Origin: Caulobacteraceae bacterium
Lineage (GTDB): Bacteria > Pseudomonadota > Alphaproteobacteria > Caulobacterales > Caulobacteraceae
Length of the DNA stretch: 7,727 bases
Assembly: GCA_013815405.1 (NCBI GenBank)
Contig: JACDGF010000096.1
Location: 1-7,727, forward strand
Direction: 5' to 3'
The notes below the pieces were generated by a model that searched no databases, was not told where the DNA came from, and worked only from the letters and a program-made list of their open reading frames with translations. The position numbers and the translations under genes were made by a program. This document shows, in pieces, positions 1 to 6,720 of this stretch (its first letter is position 1; each line of letters opens with the position of its first letter).

Positions 1-33
1 GCGCCCCGGGCGGGGGAACGGATCGCCGCATGA
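1..33 (+). CDS. 3' end of an unidentified upstream gene (partial)
   Basis: Reading from base 1, the frame gives APRAGERIAA and then a TGA stop at 31-33. This stop overlaps the ATG of the next gene in an ATGA arrangement, which is typical of translationally coupled neighbours. Only 10 residues are visible, so no family can be assigned. YeiH-type transporters are often next to a LysR-type regulator, so a regulator is one possibility, but nothing in these residues shows it. The call rests only on the open frame and the overlap. Confidence 0.4.
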   Translation, partial: APRAGERIAA

Positions 34-1082
34 CGGGCGCGGCGAGCGTCTTTCCGCGATCCGGGAGCGGACTGCCGCGCCGGTGGCTGGACGCGGCCTG
101 GGCGGTCACGCCGGGCCTGGCGTTGAGCCTGGGCGTCGTCGCCGTCGCGCAAGTCGGCGCCGGCCTGGAGCGCGCCTGGTTCGGCGGCGCCTGGATGGAA
201 AACGTGGTTCTCGCCATCCTCATGGGCGTCGCCGTGCGCGCTTTTTGGACTCCGGGCGCTCGTCTGGCGCGCGGCGTGGCGTTCAGCGCCAAGCTGCCGC
301 TGGAGATCGCCATCGTCCTTTTGGGGGCGAGCGTCGGCGCCGGCTCGATCGCCAAGGCCGGACCCCTGCTATTGCTCGGGATCGTCGGCGTGGTCATCGT
401 CGCCCTGGCGGCGAGCTATGCCCTGTCCCGCGCCCTGGGGCTGTCGCACAGGGTCGCGACCCTCATCGCCTGCGGCAACGCCATCTGCGGCAACTCCGCC
501 ATCGCGGCGATCGCGCCGGTCGTCGGGGCCGATCGTCATGAGGCCTGCGCCGCCATCGGCTTCACCGCCGTCCTGGGCGTGGTCGTCGTGCTCGCGCTGC
601 CGGCGTTGGGGCATGCCCTGGGGCTGTCGGGCCTCGCCTACGGCGCGGTCGCCGGCCTGACGGTCTACGCCGTTCCCCAGGTCCTGGCCGCGACCGCGCC
701 GGCGGGCGCGCTGGCCACCCAGGTCGGCGCCATGGTCAAGCTCACCCGGGTCATGATGCTGGGCCCGGTGATCGCGGTCATCGGCCTTTCGAACCCGGCC
801 GTCGCGCGACCGCCCCTGACCAGGCTCGTGCCGTGGTTCGTGGTCGGCTTCGCCGCCGTGGCGCTCCTGCGCGCGGCGGGCGGCGTCCCGAACCTCGCCC
901 TCATGCCCATCGCCGCCCTCGGCAACGCCCTGATGCTCATCGCCATGGCGGCGCTCGGCCTTTCCACCGACGTTCGCGCCGCCATCCGCGCGGGCGGCAA
1001 GCTGGCGCTGGCGGCGATCCTGTCGATCGTCCTTCTGGGACTGCTCGCCGTCGGACTGGTGTTCTTGCTCGGCTTGCGTTGA
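30..1082 (+). CDS. YeiH/UPF0324 family putative sulfate exporter, integral membrane protein
   Basis: A 350-residue, strongly hydrophobic protein with about ten or eleven predicted membrane segments, from around residue 28 to the last helix at about 323-347. Motifs of the YeiH family (Cons_hypoth698) are visible: CGNAICGNSAIAA at 148-160, KLTRVMMLGPV starting at 237, and GLSTDVRA starting at 310. The length matches the usual 330-350 residues. Family members sit in the inner membrane and are annotated as putative sulfate exporters, some linked to taurine or sulfite metabolism; the substrate is not established, so the function is an annotation by family. The ATG at 30 overlaps the stop of the upstream frame, and a GGGGGA tract at 12-17 is a loose ribosome-binding site, so coupled translation is likely. 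It converges on the metallopeptidase gene, with 66 bases between the two stops. Confidence 0.9.
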   Translation: MTGAASVFPRSGSGLPRRWLDAAWAVTPGLALSLGVVAVAQVGAGLERAWFGGAWMENVVLAILMGVAVRAFWTPGARLARGVAFSAKLPLEIAIVLLGASVGAGSIAKAGPLLLLGIVGVVIVALAASYALSRALGLSHRVATLIACGNAICGNSAIAAIAPVVGADRHEACAAIGFTAVLGVVVVLALPALGHALGLSGLAYGAVAGLTVYAVPQVLAATAPAGALATQVGAMVKLTRVMMLGPVIAVIGLSNPAVARPPLTRLVPWFVVGFAAVALLRAAGGVPNLALMPIAALGNALMLIAMAALGLSTDVRAAIRAGGKLALAAILSIVLLGLLAVGLVFLLGLR

Positions 1083-1148
1083 TCGCTGGAAGGCTCGGAG
1101 GCCGCGGGACGGGACGGCAATTGGTGGACGCGGCGGGACTCGGACGCA

Positions 1149-2777
1149 TCAGCGCCCGATGCCAGCGATTTCCGCGAGCAGGGCCGCGTCCGACACCGGC
1201 CGGCCGAGGAACCGGCGCAGCAGCTTTGGCGTCTCGACGGACCCGCCGAAGCGCAGCAGATGGTCGGAGGCGTAGCGATACCACCGCGGGTTGCCGGCGT
1301 CGAAGTCGCCCGCCTCCTCCCGAAGGCGGCGGCGCAGGTCGGCGGTGACGACGGCGCCGAGGCCATAGTTGATCATATAGCCCGGCGCATCGACGAGTTG
1401 GACGCGCAGGGCCCACCAGGACACCTCCGGATGCGGGCGGATGTTGAGGTAGCGCGAGGTGATCTCTGTCCAGACGGCGTTCGGATCCGCCTTGGGGTCC
1501 CGCAGCATGCGCTGCTCGAACAGGCCCCAGGCGACGTCCAGCATCACATTGGCGAAGAGCGCGCGCTTCGCGGTCGCCTCGTCGACACTGGCGCCGAGAT
1601 ATCGCCGCTGCCACCTCGGGTCGGCGACGGCCCAGGAAGTGACGTCGGCGAAAGCCTCGACGAACAGGTCGTCGCCGAGCTCGAAGAAGGCCGACCGGGC
1701 GCGCACCGCCAGCATGTGCGCCACATGGCCGTCCTCGTGGACGATCTCGTTGAGGGCGGAGAGCCCGCCCTTTTCGACATTGCCCGAAACCCGCGCCAGC
1801 GCCGGGCGCCAGCCCGCCGGCGTCTCGCGGCCGATGCGAATGAAGTCGGCGTAGGCCAGCGGCGCCTTGCCCGGCCGCACGCCCAGATCGTGGATCGCGT
1901 GAGCCGCCTCGAGGTCGAGTCCGAGGTCGCGATAGTACCGGAACGAAAGGGCCGTGATGCGCTCCGGCGGAATGAGGCGGTCGAGCGGGCGGACCGCGCT
2001 CGCGTAGTGGCTCCGGTAGTCCCAGGGCTCCAGGGCCGGGCCCGGGTTGGCGTCCCGCCAGGTTTCGAGCGCCGCGACCAGCCATGTCTCGACCTGGCCC
2101 GGCGAAGCGCCGACCGTGCGCGCGGCGTCGGTGATCGGCGACGATCCCTTGGCGTGGGCCTCGTCGGCCGCGAGCCGGATCAGGCGCCGGTAGGGGCTGC
2201 CGGGCGCGCCATCGGCGTCGATCCGGCGCCAGAGCGGCGTCAGCGCGTCGAACAGCGCCTTGCGCCGCTCCGCCGTGTCCAGCTCCCCAAGCAGTTCCAG
2301 CGCCGGGGCGCGCGCGATGGTCCGGCCCTCGAAGGCGATGTGATTGCCGAAGCGTTCGAAGCAGCCGTAGAGCGCGGCCGACAGGGCCGCCCGATCCAGG
2401 CCGGCGTCGGGGGCGGTTTCGCACCTCGCGCCGGCTTCTTCCGTCGTGGTCGTCACGGGCGCCGCCGGCGGATCGGCGAACGCCTTTTGCATGCGCCGCA
2501 GCGCCCGCGCCGCCTCGCCGTGGAGCTTCCGTCGAGCGGCCCGGTCCAGCCCCGCCTTCAAAACCGCCGCTCGCTCCGTCAGCGAGGCCCCCCACGCCGT
2601 CCGGTCCCGTCCGTCGATCTTCGCCACCGCGCCCGCCGAGAGCGTGGAGACGGCGTAGGTCGCATCGAGCCAATCGGCGTAGGCCTGTTCGGTTGGGGAA
2701 AGCGCGCCGCGCGCCGCCGCCGGGGCGGCGACCGCGAGAAAGACGGCCAGCGCCGCCGCGATCATGCCGACAAGCAT
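1149..2777 (-). CDS. Secreted zinc metallopeptidase, gluzincin M2/M3-like
   Basis: A 542-residue protein when started at the ATG at 2777. Residues 1-22 form a clear signal peptide (MLVGMIAAALAVFLAV, then an AAPAAA cleavage region), so the enzyme probably acts in the periplasm or outside. The zinc site is HEDGH at 347-351: His347 and His351 would bind zinc and Glu348 would be the catalytic base. Glu374 in FVEAFADV, 23 residues on, fits the third ligand of gluzincins such as families M2 (ACE) and M3 (thimet oligopeptidase/Dcp), which place it about 24-25 residues on. PGYMINYGLGA at about 464-474 resembles the Tyr-rich substrate segment of those families. The rest does not match a typical M3 enzyme, and the protein is shorter than most (about 600-700), so substrate and exact family are open. 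An in-frame ATG at 2843 would add 22 residues before the signal peptide. The 2777 start is preferred because it begins the signal sequence and has GAAGGGG just upstream. The GH9 gene lies upstream on the same strand. Confidence 0.8.
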   Translation of the reverse strand: MLVGMIAAALAVFLAVAAPAAARGALSPTEQAYADWLDATYAVSTLSAGAVAKIDGRDRTAWGASLTERAAVLKAGLDRAARRKLHGEAARALRRMQKAFADPPAAPVTTTTEEAGARCETAPDAGLDRAALSAALYGCFERFGNHIAFEGRTIARAPALELLGELDTAERRKALFDALTPLWRRIDADGAPGSPYRRLIRLAADEAHAKGSSPITDAARTVGASPGQVETWLVAALETWRDANPGPALEPWDYRSHYASAVRPLDRLIPPERITALSFRYYRDLGLDLEAAHAIHDLGVRPGKAPLAYADFIRIGRETPAGWRPALARVSGNVEKGGLSALNEIVHEDGHVAHMLAVRARSAFFELGDDLFVEAFADVTSWAVADPRWQRRYLGASVDEATAKRALFANVMLDVAWGLFEQRMLRDPKADPNAVWTEITSRYLNIRPHPEVSWWALRVQLVDAPGYMINYGLGAVVTADLRRRLREEAGDFDAGNPRWYRYASDHLLRFGGSVETPKLLRRFLGRPVSDAALLAEIAGIGR

Positions 2778-2988
2778 CCGGGCCCCTTCGCCGTCGCCCA
2801 CGGCTCGACAATACAACGCCGGCGCCCGCTCACCACCCAGCATGGAAGAAGCCTCGCCCTATCGCCCGCGGGCTACGGCTACCGCGCCACCGTCTTTCTG
2901 ATCGATGGCCACGGTGTTCGCGGACCCGCAAGGCCGAGAACTGGTCGGCGCCAGAATGGGGTGTTTCGCCGATGCGCCGGTAAGCGCC
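2778..2988. other. Intergenic spacer between the GH9 and metallopeptidase genes
   Basis: About 210 bases on the minus-strand path from the GH9 stop to the peptidase start. Reading frames across it are short or have no gene-like composition. It contains a GAAGGGG purine tract before the 2777 ATG and a second possible start at 2843. A TTGTATTGTC stretch around 2805-2815 (minus strand) is the only AT-rich patch that could contribute to a peptidase promoter, but I found no convincing -35/-10 pair. No strong terminator hairpin follows the GH9 stop, so read-through from GH9 into the peptidase gene is possible. Confidence 0.5.
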
Positions 2989-4956
2989 CTAGTCCCGACC
3001 CAGCGGCCGGGGCCGGCCGGCCATCCGCCAGGCGAACATCAGGGGCGAGAGGACGGTGAGGTCGAGCGCCGGCTCGGTGTTGGCATAGTTCTGGACATTG
3101 TCCTTGAAGCGCGCGTCGCGTCCCGTGAAGATCTTGTATTGGTCGTCGCCGTCGGCCGGGCAGGGCCGCATCCCGACGACGAAGCCATGGGCCACCGCGT
3201 TCGGGGCGTTGGGCCCCTCCACTCCCGCGCCGCGCAAGACGAGGCCCTCGCCGTGCCGGTCGCCGGCGAGGTTGGCCACCTGATGCTGCGGGCATTGGGT
3301 GGGGTTGGCCCCGTCGCCGACGATCATCGACACGCCCCAGATGTTGGCCCCCAGGATATTGCCGATCCACCCGGCCGCGTGGCCGTCCAGGGCGGGGTCG
3401 CCGCTCAAGTCGGCGACTTCCTCGGCCGTGACCGCCAGGCCCATGCCGTGGGCGATGCTGTCGGCCTCGTCCCAGGCGCCGCCGAATCCGAAGGGGTCGC
3501 GCGCGGCCCGGTCCGTCCCGATCGCCAGCTGTTGGCGCAGATCCGCCAGCAGATCGCCCTGGGACAGGGCCAGGCCGGGCGGCCGGCCCGCCAGGTGGAT
3601 GGCGCGGGAGAGGTCGTAGTGCGCCAGGCCGCTGACGTCATAGAGGTTGAGGGTGTCGAACCCGTCCTCCGGCCCATCGATATAGGCCGACGCCCACCGC
3701 GCCGCCTCTACCAGATAGTAGGCGGGATCGCCGTGCGGCAGGCCCCCGGGGGCCAGGTCGCCCCCCAGCGCCAGGGCGATGGCGAGCTCCGTCGCCCCCC
3801 ATTCCAGGTCGTCGCGCCATTCGGTCTCGGGATAGCCGTCGAAGGGAAGGATGGTCAGCAGCGGCTTGCCCGGGTGGGTGTCGGCCAGATCGAAGATGTG
3901 CTCGGCTAAGGTCAGGCACCGGCGGGCGAACGGCGGGTCCGACTTTCGATAGTCCTGGAAGCACAGGGCGAAGGCGGCGGCGAGCCGCCCGGCCAGATTC
4001 GGGCTGATCCGCGAGCCGGCCGGCCCGGCGACGAACACCGGCCGATGGTTGATCAGGGCGTAGTCGGGATCGCCGGCGTGAAGCGTGTCGTCCGCCTGCG
4101 GCAGTCGCCACAGGTCGTAGTCGCTCAAGGTCGGGGCGCGGGCGAAATCCTGGCTCAGCCCGACTTCGTAATAGAGGGTCGAGGCCCGGTCGTTCCACAT
4201 CTTCGCCAGCCAGGCCACGCCGAACCGGGCCTCGGCGGTGAAGTCCGTCCCGCCCCCAGGCCCCATCTGGCCGGGAAAATCGCGGATTCCGGTCAGCAGG
4301 GCGCCCACGGTGAAGCTCGTGGTCTCGACATATTTCATATAGTCCCCGGCGTCCCACCAGCCGCCGGCGGCGTCGATGACCTCGCCGGTGGGCTCCAGTT
4401 TGCCGATGACCAAGTCGTTCTTGGTCAGGGGCGGGGTGAGGTAGGCCGACGCGGCCGCGTCGTTGAGGTGCCCCGGCGCGGTCCGCAGGGCGCTGGGGAT
4501 GAAGTCGGGGCCGTCCCGCTGGGTCTGGAAGAACGCCAGGGCGTTGCTCATCGCCTGGGCGTATAACGCCCCCGGTTCGTCGACGGTGAAGGGCCTCGGC
4601 CGCGCCGCCCCGCCGCCGACCGAAAGGCTGTAGCGGCCCCTTCGGGGAAGTGAAAATTCCAGCGGCGTCACCACGAACGCCCCCCAGTTTCCCGACGGCC
4701 GCCCCACCGGCTCGGTCAGCACCACCTGGCCGGATCGGTTCCGGACCTCGAACCTGAGGCCCGGGGCGCCGCGGCTCGTCACCAGAAAGGCGCGCGCCGG
4801 CCTGCCCGCCTCATAGCCGACCTGGTTAACCCGCAGATAGCCGATCGCGGGCGCCTGCGCCCAGGCGGGAAGACCCGCGCTTGCGAGCGCGATCGCCAAG
4901 GCGAGCCCAAGGGCGCGGAACCGCGGGTTCAGCCATCGGCCAAGGTGGCGCCACAT
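2989..4956 (-). CDS. Secreted glycoside hydrolase family 9 (endoglucanase-like) with N-terminal Ig-like domain
   Basis: A 655-residue exported enzyme expected to cut beta-1,4-glucans by inversion. Residues 1-33 are a signal peptide ending AWA. Residues about 38-127 begin LRVNQVGYEAG and form the CelD_N Ig-like domain common in bacterial GH9 enzymes. The alpha/alpha-barrel catalytic domain fills the rest. The catalytic aspartates lie in WWDAGDYMKY (200-209; Asp202 and Asp205 of DAGD). The general acid is Glu628 in NTEPALD (626-632), after FKDNVQNY. Two signature positions differ from classical cellulases: the usual PHHR reads PQHQ (556-559), keeping one His, and the Asn before the acid Glu is Thr. 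This may mark a subfamily with a different glucan or oligosaccharide as substrate. The start is ATG 4956, with AGGGAG eight bases upstream; an in-frame GTG at 4965 overlaps that ribosome-binding site. There is no carbohydrate-binding module or dockerin. Confidence 0.9.
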   Translation of the reverse strand: MWRHLGRWLNPRFRALGLALAIALASAGLPAWAQAPAIGYLRVNQVGYEAGRPARAFLVTSRGAPGLRFEVRNRSGQVVLTEPVGRPSGNWGAFVVTPLEFSLPRRGRYSLSVGGGAARPRPFTVDEPGALYAQAMSNALAFFQTQRDGPDFIPSALRTAPGHLNDAAASAYLTPPLTKNDLVIGKLEPTGEVIDAAGGWWDAGDYMKYVETTSFTVGALLTGIRDFPGQMGPGGGTDFTAEARFGVAWLAKMWNDRASTLYYEVGLSQDFARAPTLSDYDLWRLPQADDTLHAGDPDYALINHRPVFVAGPAGSRISPNLAGRLAAAFALCFQDYRKSDPPFARRCLTLAEHIFDLADTHPGKPLLTILPFDGYPETEWRDDLEWGATELAIALALGGDLAPGGLPHGDPAYYLVEAARWASAYIDGPEDGFDTLNLYDVSGLAHYDLSRAIHLAGRPPGLALSQGDLLADLRQQLAIGTDRAARDPFGFGGAWDEADSIAHGMGLAVTAEEVADLSGDPALDGHAAGWIGNILGANIWGVSMIVGDGANPTQCPQHQVANLAGDRHGEGLVLRGAGVEGPNAPNAVAHGFVVGMRPCPADGDDQYKIFTGRDARFKDNVQNYANTEPALDLTVLSPLMFAWRMAGRPRPLGRD

Positions 4957-4964
4957 GGGTTTCA

Positions 4965-4970
4965 CTCCCT
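4965..4970 (-). promoter_or_regulatory. Ribosome-binding site setting the GH9 start
   Basis: On the minus strand the sequence reads AGGGAG, then an eight-base spacer, then ATG at 4956. The alternative GTG start at 4965 shares its first base with the end of this motif and so would have no usable spacing. This decides in favour of the ATG and shortens the protein by three residues. Confidence 0.6.
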
Positions 4971-5315
4971 AGAGCGAACATCGAACAGAACCCGACAGCG
5001 CCGGGAGGTGTCCGTTGCGCGGGCCATGCCGGCCGAACGGCCGCGCGCCTCGTCGCCATGTTTGCCGGTAAATGCCGCGGCTACAAACCACAGTCTGCAA
5101 AAGTAGGTCCTCGTCGTTGGCTTCCGGACATTGGGGTCGATATTTGATACTAGTCCGTTTTTCCGTCGTTCTAACCTCCTGTCCATAGCCAAGGTTGTCG
5201 TTGTGGCGGCCGCTCCCTTCCGAACAAGTTCCAGGCGAACCTTACTGTATGACTGGCTCGGCGGTCCGGCTCACGGCAAGATGGAACGGCGGGTCGGCGC
5301 GGTCCGGGGTCGCGC
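4971..5315. other. Non-coding divergent region between the GH9 and GFA genes
   Basis: About 345 bases that must hold the promoters of both divergent genes. Base composition drops from very GC-rich to clearly AT-richer around 5075-5180, unlike the flanking genes, as expected of a promoter region. Within it, CGGAC at 5125-5129 and GTCCG at 5153-5157 form a 5-base inverted repeat around an AT-rich core that includes GATATTTGATA, followed by five T. CGGCCGAACGGCCG at 5030-5043 can fold as a short hairpin in the GH9 leader. No promoter could be assigned with confidence. Frames across the region have rare-codon usage (AGG, AGA, TTA, CTA) and look non-coding. Confidence 0.5.
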
Positions 5316-5322
5316 GAGGAGG
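5316..5322 (+). promoter_or_regulatory. Ribosome-binding site setting the GFA start
   Basis: GAGGAGG lies six bases before the ATG at 5329, a near-ideal Shine-Dalgarno match. It fixes the start at MLRGGCLCGGC and rules out the long upstream extension of the same open frame (back to 5131), which has no comparable site and no conserved features. Confidence 0.8.
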
Positions 5323-5328
5323 ATTCTC

Positions 5329-5811
5329 ATGCTCAGGGGCGGCTGTCTCTGCGGGGGTTGCCGCTTCGAATACACCGGCGAGGTCGGGCCGGCGAATTAC
5401 TGCCATTGCACGGACTGCCGGCGCTCGACCGGGAGCGCCTTCAACGTCGGAGTGCGCCTTCGGCGCGAGCACTTCCTCATGGTCGCCGGTTCGCCGCACA
5501 CGTTCACCAAGGCGGGCGACAGCGGCGCCGCCTTGAGTCGCCACTTCTGCCCCACCTGCGGCTCGCCCTTGTTCACATCCTCCCCTCGGCATCCAGATTG
5601 GGTGTATGCAAAAGCGGGAGTCCTGGACGATCCCCTAGTCGTGAGCCCCACCCATGAGAGTTGGGCGTCGTCGGAAACGCCTTGGGCGCGCATTCCCAGC
5701 GGGATTGCGCGCTACGGGAAGAACGCGGGGGGGGTGACGACCCATGGCCGGACGACGGACGGTGAGGTGGTAGGCCCGGCAGGACTCGAACCTGCAACCA
5801 GACCGTTATGA
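5329..5811 (+). CDS. GFA family (CENP-V/GFA domain) zinc-binding protein with a tRNA-antisense C-terminus
   Basis: A 160-residue protein of the GFA family, named after glutathione-dependent formaldehyde-activating enzyme. Most members have no tested activity, so a role with formaldehyde or glutathione is only a family name. The zinc ligands are all present: CLCGGC (Cys6, Cys8, Cys11), CHCTDC (Cys25, Cys27, Cys30) and CPTCG (Cys74, Cys77). The usual HESW-type segment follows at 109-112, and WARIPSGIARYG at 119-130 is the expected end of the domain. Beyond about residue 132 the protein runs on for roughly 28 residues, ending VVGPAGLEPATRPL. That tail is encoded by the antisense strand of the CAU tRNA gene, and its wording is the familiar product of reading a tRNA backwards. 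The domain's own stop may have been lost, or the true end may differ in relatives. It is probably cytoplasmic, as no signal peptide is seen. The start is chosen by the strong ribosome-binding site. Confidence 0.85.
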   Translation: MLRGGCLCGGCRFEYTGEVGPANYCHCTDCRRSTGSAFNVGVRLRREHFLMVAGSPHTFTKAGDSGAALSRHFCPTCGSPLFTSSPRHPDWVYAKAGVLDDPLVVSPTHESWASSETPWARIPSGIARYGKNAGGVTTHGRTTDGEVVGPAGLEPATRPL

Positions 5812-5844
5812 GCGGCCGGCTCTAACCAATTGAGCTACGGGCCC
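5768..5844 (-). tRNA. tRNA with CAU anticodon (probably tRNA-Ile2, else elongator tRNA-Met), CCA encoded
   Basis: The minus strand folds as a complete 77-base tRNA. The acceptor stem pairs GGGCCCG with CGGGCCT (one G-U at the end), followed by discriminator A and an encoded CCA. The D arm has GCTC/GAGC stems, the anticodon stem pairs GGCCG with CGGTC around loop CTCATAA, and the T arm has GCAGG/CCTGC around TTCGAGT. The anticodon is CAU. It is not the initiator tRNA, because the three G-C pairs typical of the initiator anticodon stem are absent. C4-G69 and C5-G68 in the acceptor stem are features recognised by the lysidine synthetase TilS in E. coli, which favours isoleucine (AUA) decoding after lysidine modification. 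Elongator Met remains possible. Bases 5768-5811 overlap the 3' end of the GFA gene on the other strand. Confidence 0.92.
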
Positions 5845-5904
5845 CCGACGCCGGGATCCTCGCGGTTATCACGGCGCCGCCGAGGCTTAAAGCTTGCGTT
5901 CAGG

Positions 5905-5933
5905 TTCAAACCGCGAGGAATGGGCGCTAGGAT
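5905..5933 (+). promoter_or_regulatory. Possible promoter for the SIMPL gene
   Basis: TTCAAA at 5905-5910 and TAGGAT at 5928-5933 are separated by 17 bases and each match four of six positions of the general sigma-70 consensus. The second box also sits in GCTAGGAT, close to the GCTA-type -10 of Caulobacter. Transcription would begin near 5940 and reach the SIMPL start after a short leader. The call is a pattern match only. Confidence 0.3.
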
Positions 5934-5950
5934 GCGACCGACTTCGCGCC

Positions 5951-5957
5951 GGGGAGG
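5951..5957 (+). promoter_or_regulatory. Ribosome-binding site setting the SIMPL start
   Basis: GGGGAGG touches the in-frame ATG at 5958, leaving no spacer, but lies nine bases before the ATG at 5967. The latter is therefore the likely start. It gives a signal peptide beginning MQMSLYAAALVAAV. Confidence 0.65.
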
Positions 5958-5966
5958 ATGCCTGGA

Positions 5967-6683
5967 ATGCAGATGTCTCTATACGCCGCCGCTCTCGTCG
6001 CCGCCGTCATGGCGCCCGGCGCCCACGCCCAGTCGGGCGATCCAGCGTTCGCCGCCACCACCCTGAACGTCTCCGCCTATGGAGAGGCGCGGATCGCGCC
6101 GGACATGGCGACGATCAGCCTGGGGGTCGAGACCACCGGCCCCACCGCCGCCGGCGCCATGCGCGGAAACGCCGAGCGGATGAGCCGGGTGGTGGGGGCC
6201 TTGAAGGCCGCCGGGATCGCCGACCGCGACCTGCAGACTTCCACCCTCAGCCTCTCGCCCCAGTACGTCTATGAGCAGAACCGTCCCCAAAGGCTCACCG
6301 GCTACCAGGCCTCCAACCAGCTCACCGTCACGGTGACCGACCTGACCCGCCTGGGGCCGGTAGCCGACGCCGTAGTGGGCGCCGGGGCGACCAACGTCGG
6401 CCAGATCAGCTTCGGGCTCGCCAATCCGGTCTCGGCCGAGAACACCGCCCGGATCGCGGCGGTCAAGTCGCTGGAGGACAAGGCCGCTCTCTATGCGCGC
6501 GCGGTTGGGTACAAGATCAATCGCCTTGTCAATCTCAGCGAGGGAGGCGGCTACACGCCGGGACCGCCCCGGCCCATGCCGATGATGGCGATGCGCGCCG
6601 AAGCGGCGGTCGCGACGCCGGTGGAAGCGGGCGACCTGAAGGTCCGGATCGACATCACTGGGCTGTTCGAGTTGGGGCGCTAA
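5967..6683 (+). CDS. SIMPL domain (DUF541) periplasmic protein
   Basis: A 238-residue exported protein. Residues 1-21 are a signal peptide ending in AHA before QSGD. The remainder, about 30-236, is a SIMPL/DUF541 domain, recognised by the opening LNVSAYGEARIAPDMATISLG pattern, the central DLQTSTLSLSPQYVYEQN segment, and the GYQASNQLTVTVTDL and TARIAAVKSLEDKAALYARAVG stretches. The family includes the Brucella 26 kDa periplasmic immunogenic protein BP26 and E. coli YggE, which is linked to oxidative stress tolerance; members can form ring-like oligomers. No enzymatic residues are known, so the role here is inferred as envelope stress or structure. A Pro/Met-rich loop (GPPRPMPMMAM) lies near residue 197. 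The gene is divergent from the tRNA and converges on the lipoprotein gene, with the palindromic repeat between. Confidence 0.9.
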   Translation: MQMSLYAAALVAAVMAPGAHAQSGDPAFAATTLNVSAYGEARIAPDMATISLGVETTGPTAAGAMRGNAERMSRVVGALKAAGIADRDLQTSTLSLSPQYVYEQNRPQRLTGYQASNQLTVTVTDLTRLGPVADAVVGAGATNVGQISFGLANPVSAENTARIAAVKSLEDKAALYARAVGYKINRLVNLSEGGGYTPGPPRPMPMMAMRAEAAVATPVEAGDLKVRIDITGLFELGR

Positions 6684-6720
6684 GCGGAGTTCCCTTCTTC
6701 GGCAACCGACCGCGCACCAA

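Noticed and set aside
2778..2843. A start at 2843 for the metallopeptidase
   Set aside because: It would place 22 charged and polar residues before the signal peptide, which is better served by the ATG at 2777.
937..3059. Very long open frames (about 600 residues each) overlapping the metallopeptidase, at 1260-3059 on the plus strand and in another minus-strand frame at 937-2811
   Set aside because: They are extremely rich in Arg, Gly and Pro, show no domain, and run across the real peptidase, which has a signal peptide and zinc site. They are products of high GC content.
3000..4950. Other plus-strand and alternative minus-strand frames within the GH9 gene
   Set aside because: They lie opposite or out of frame with a clearly recognised GH9 enzyme and have no features of their own.
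5125..5162. An intrinsic terminator on the plus strand (CGGAC/GTCCG followed by five T)
   Set aside because: The arms are only five bases and 23 bases apart, and no plus-strand gene ends nearby.
4962..5192. A 76-residue minus-strand frame just upstream of the GH9 gene, ending in a GTGA overlap with a possible GTG start
   Set aside because: Codon use is unlike the neighbours (AGG, AGA, TTA, CTA), there is no recognisable domain, and the GH9 start is better placed at 4956. The region looks like promoter DNA.
5131..5328. A 66-residue N-terminal extension of the GFA protein
   Set aside because: The strong GAGGAGG site before 5329 and the family's usual start just before the first Cys motif both place the start at 5329; the extension has no conserved content.
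5768..5844. The tRNA gene as an integration site of a genomic island
   Set aside because: No integrase gene, no direct repeat of the tRNA 3' end and no other mobile gene is visible in the window.
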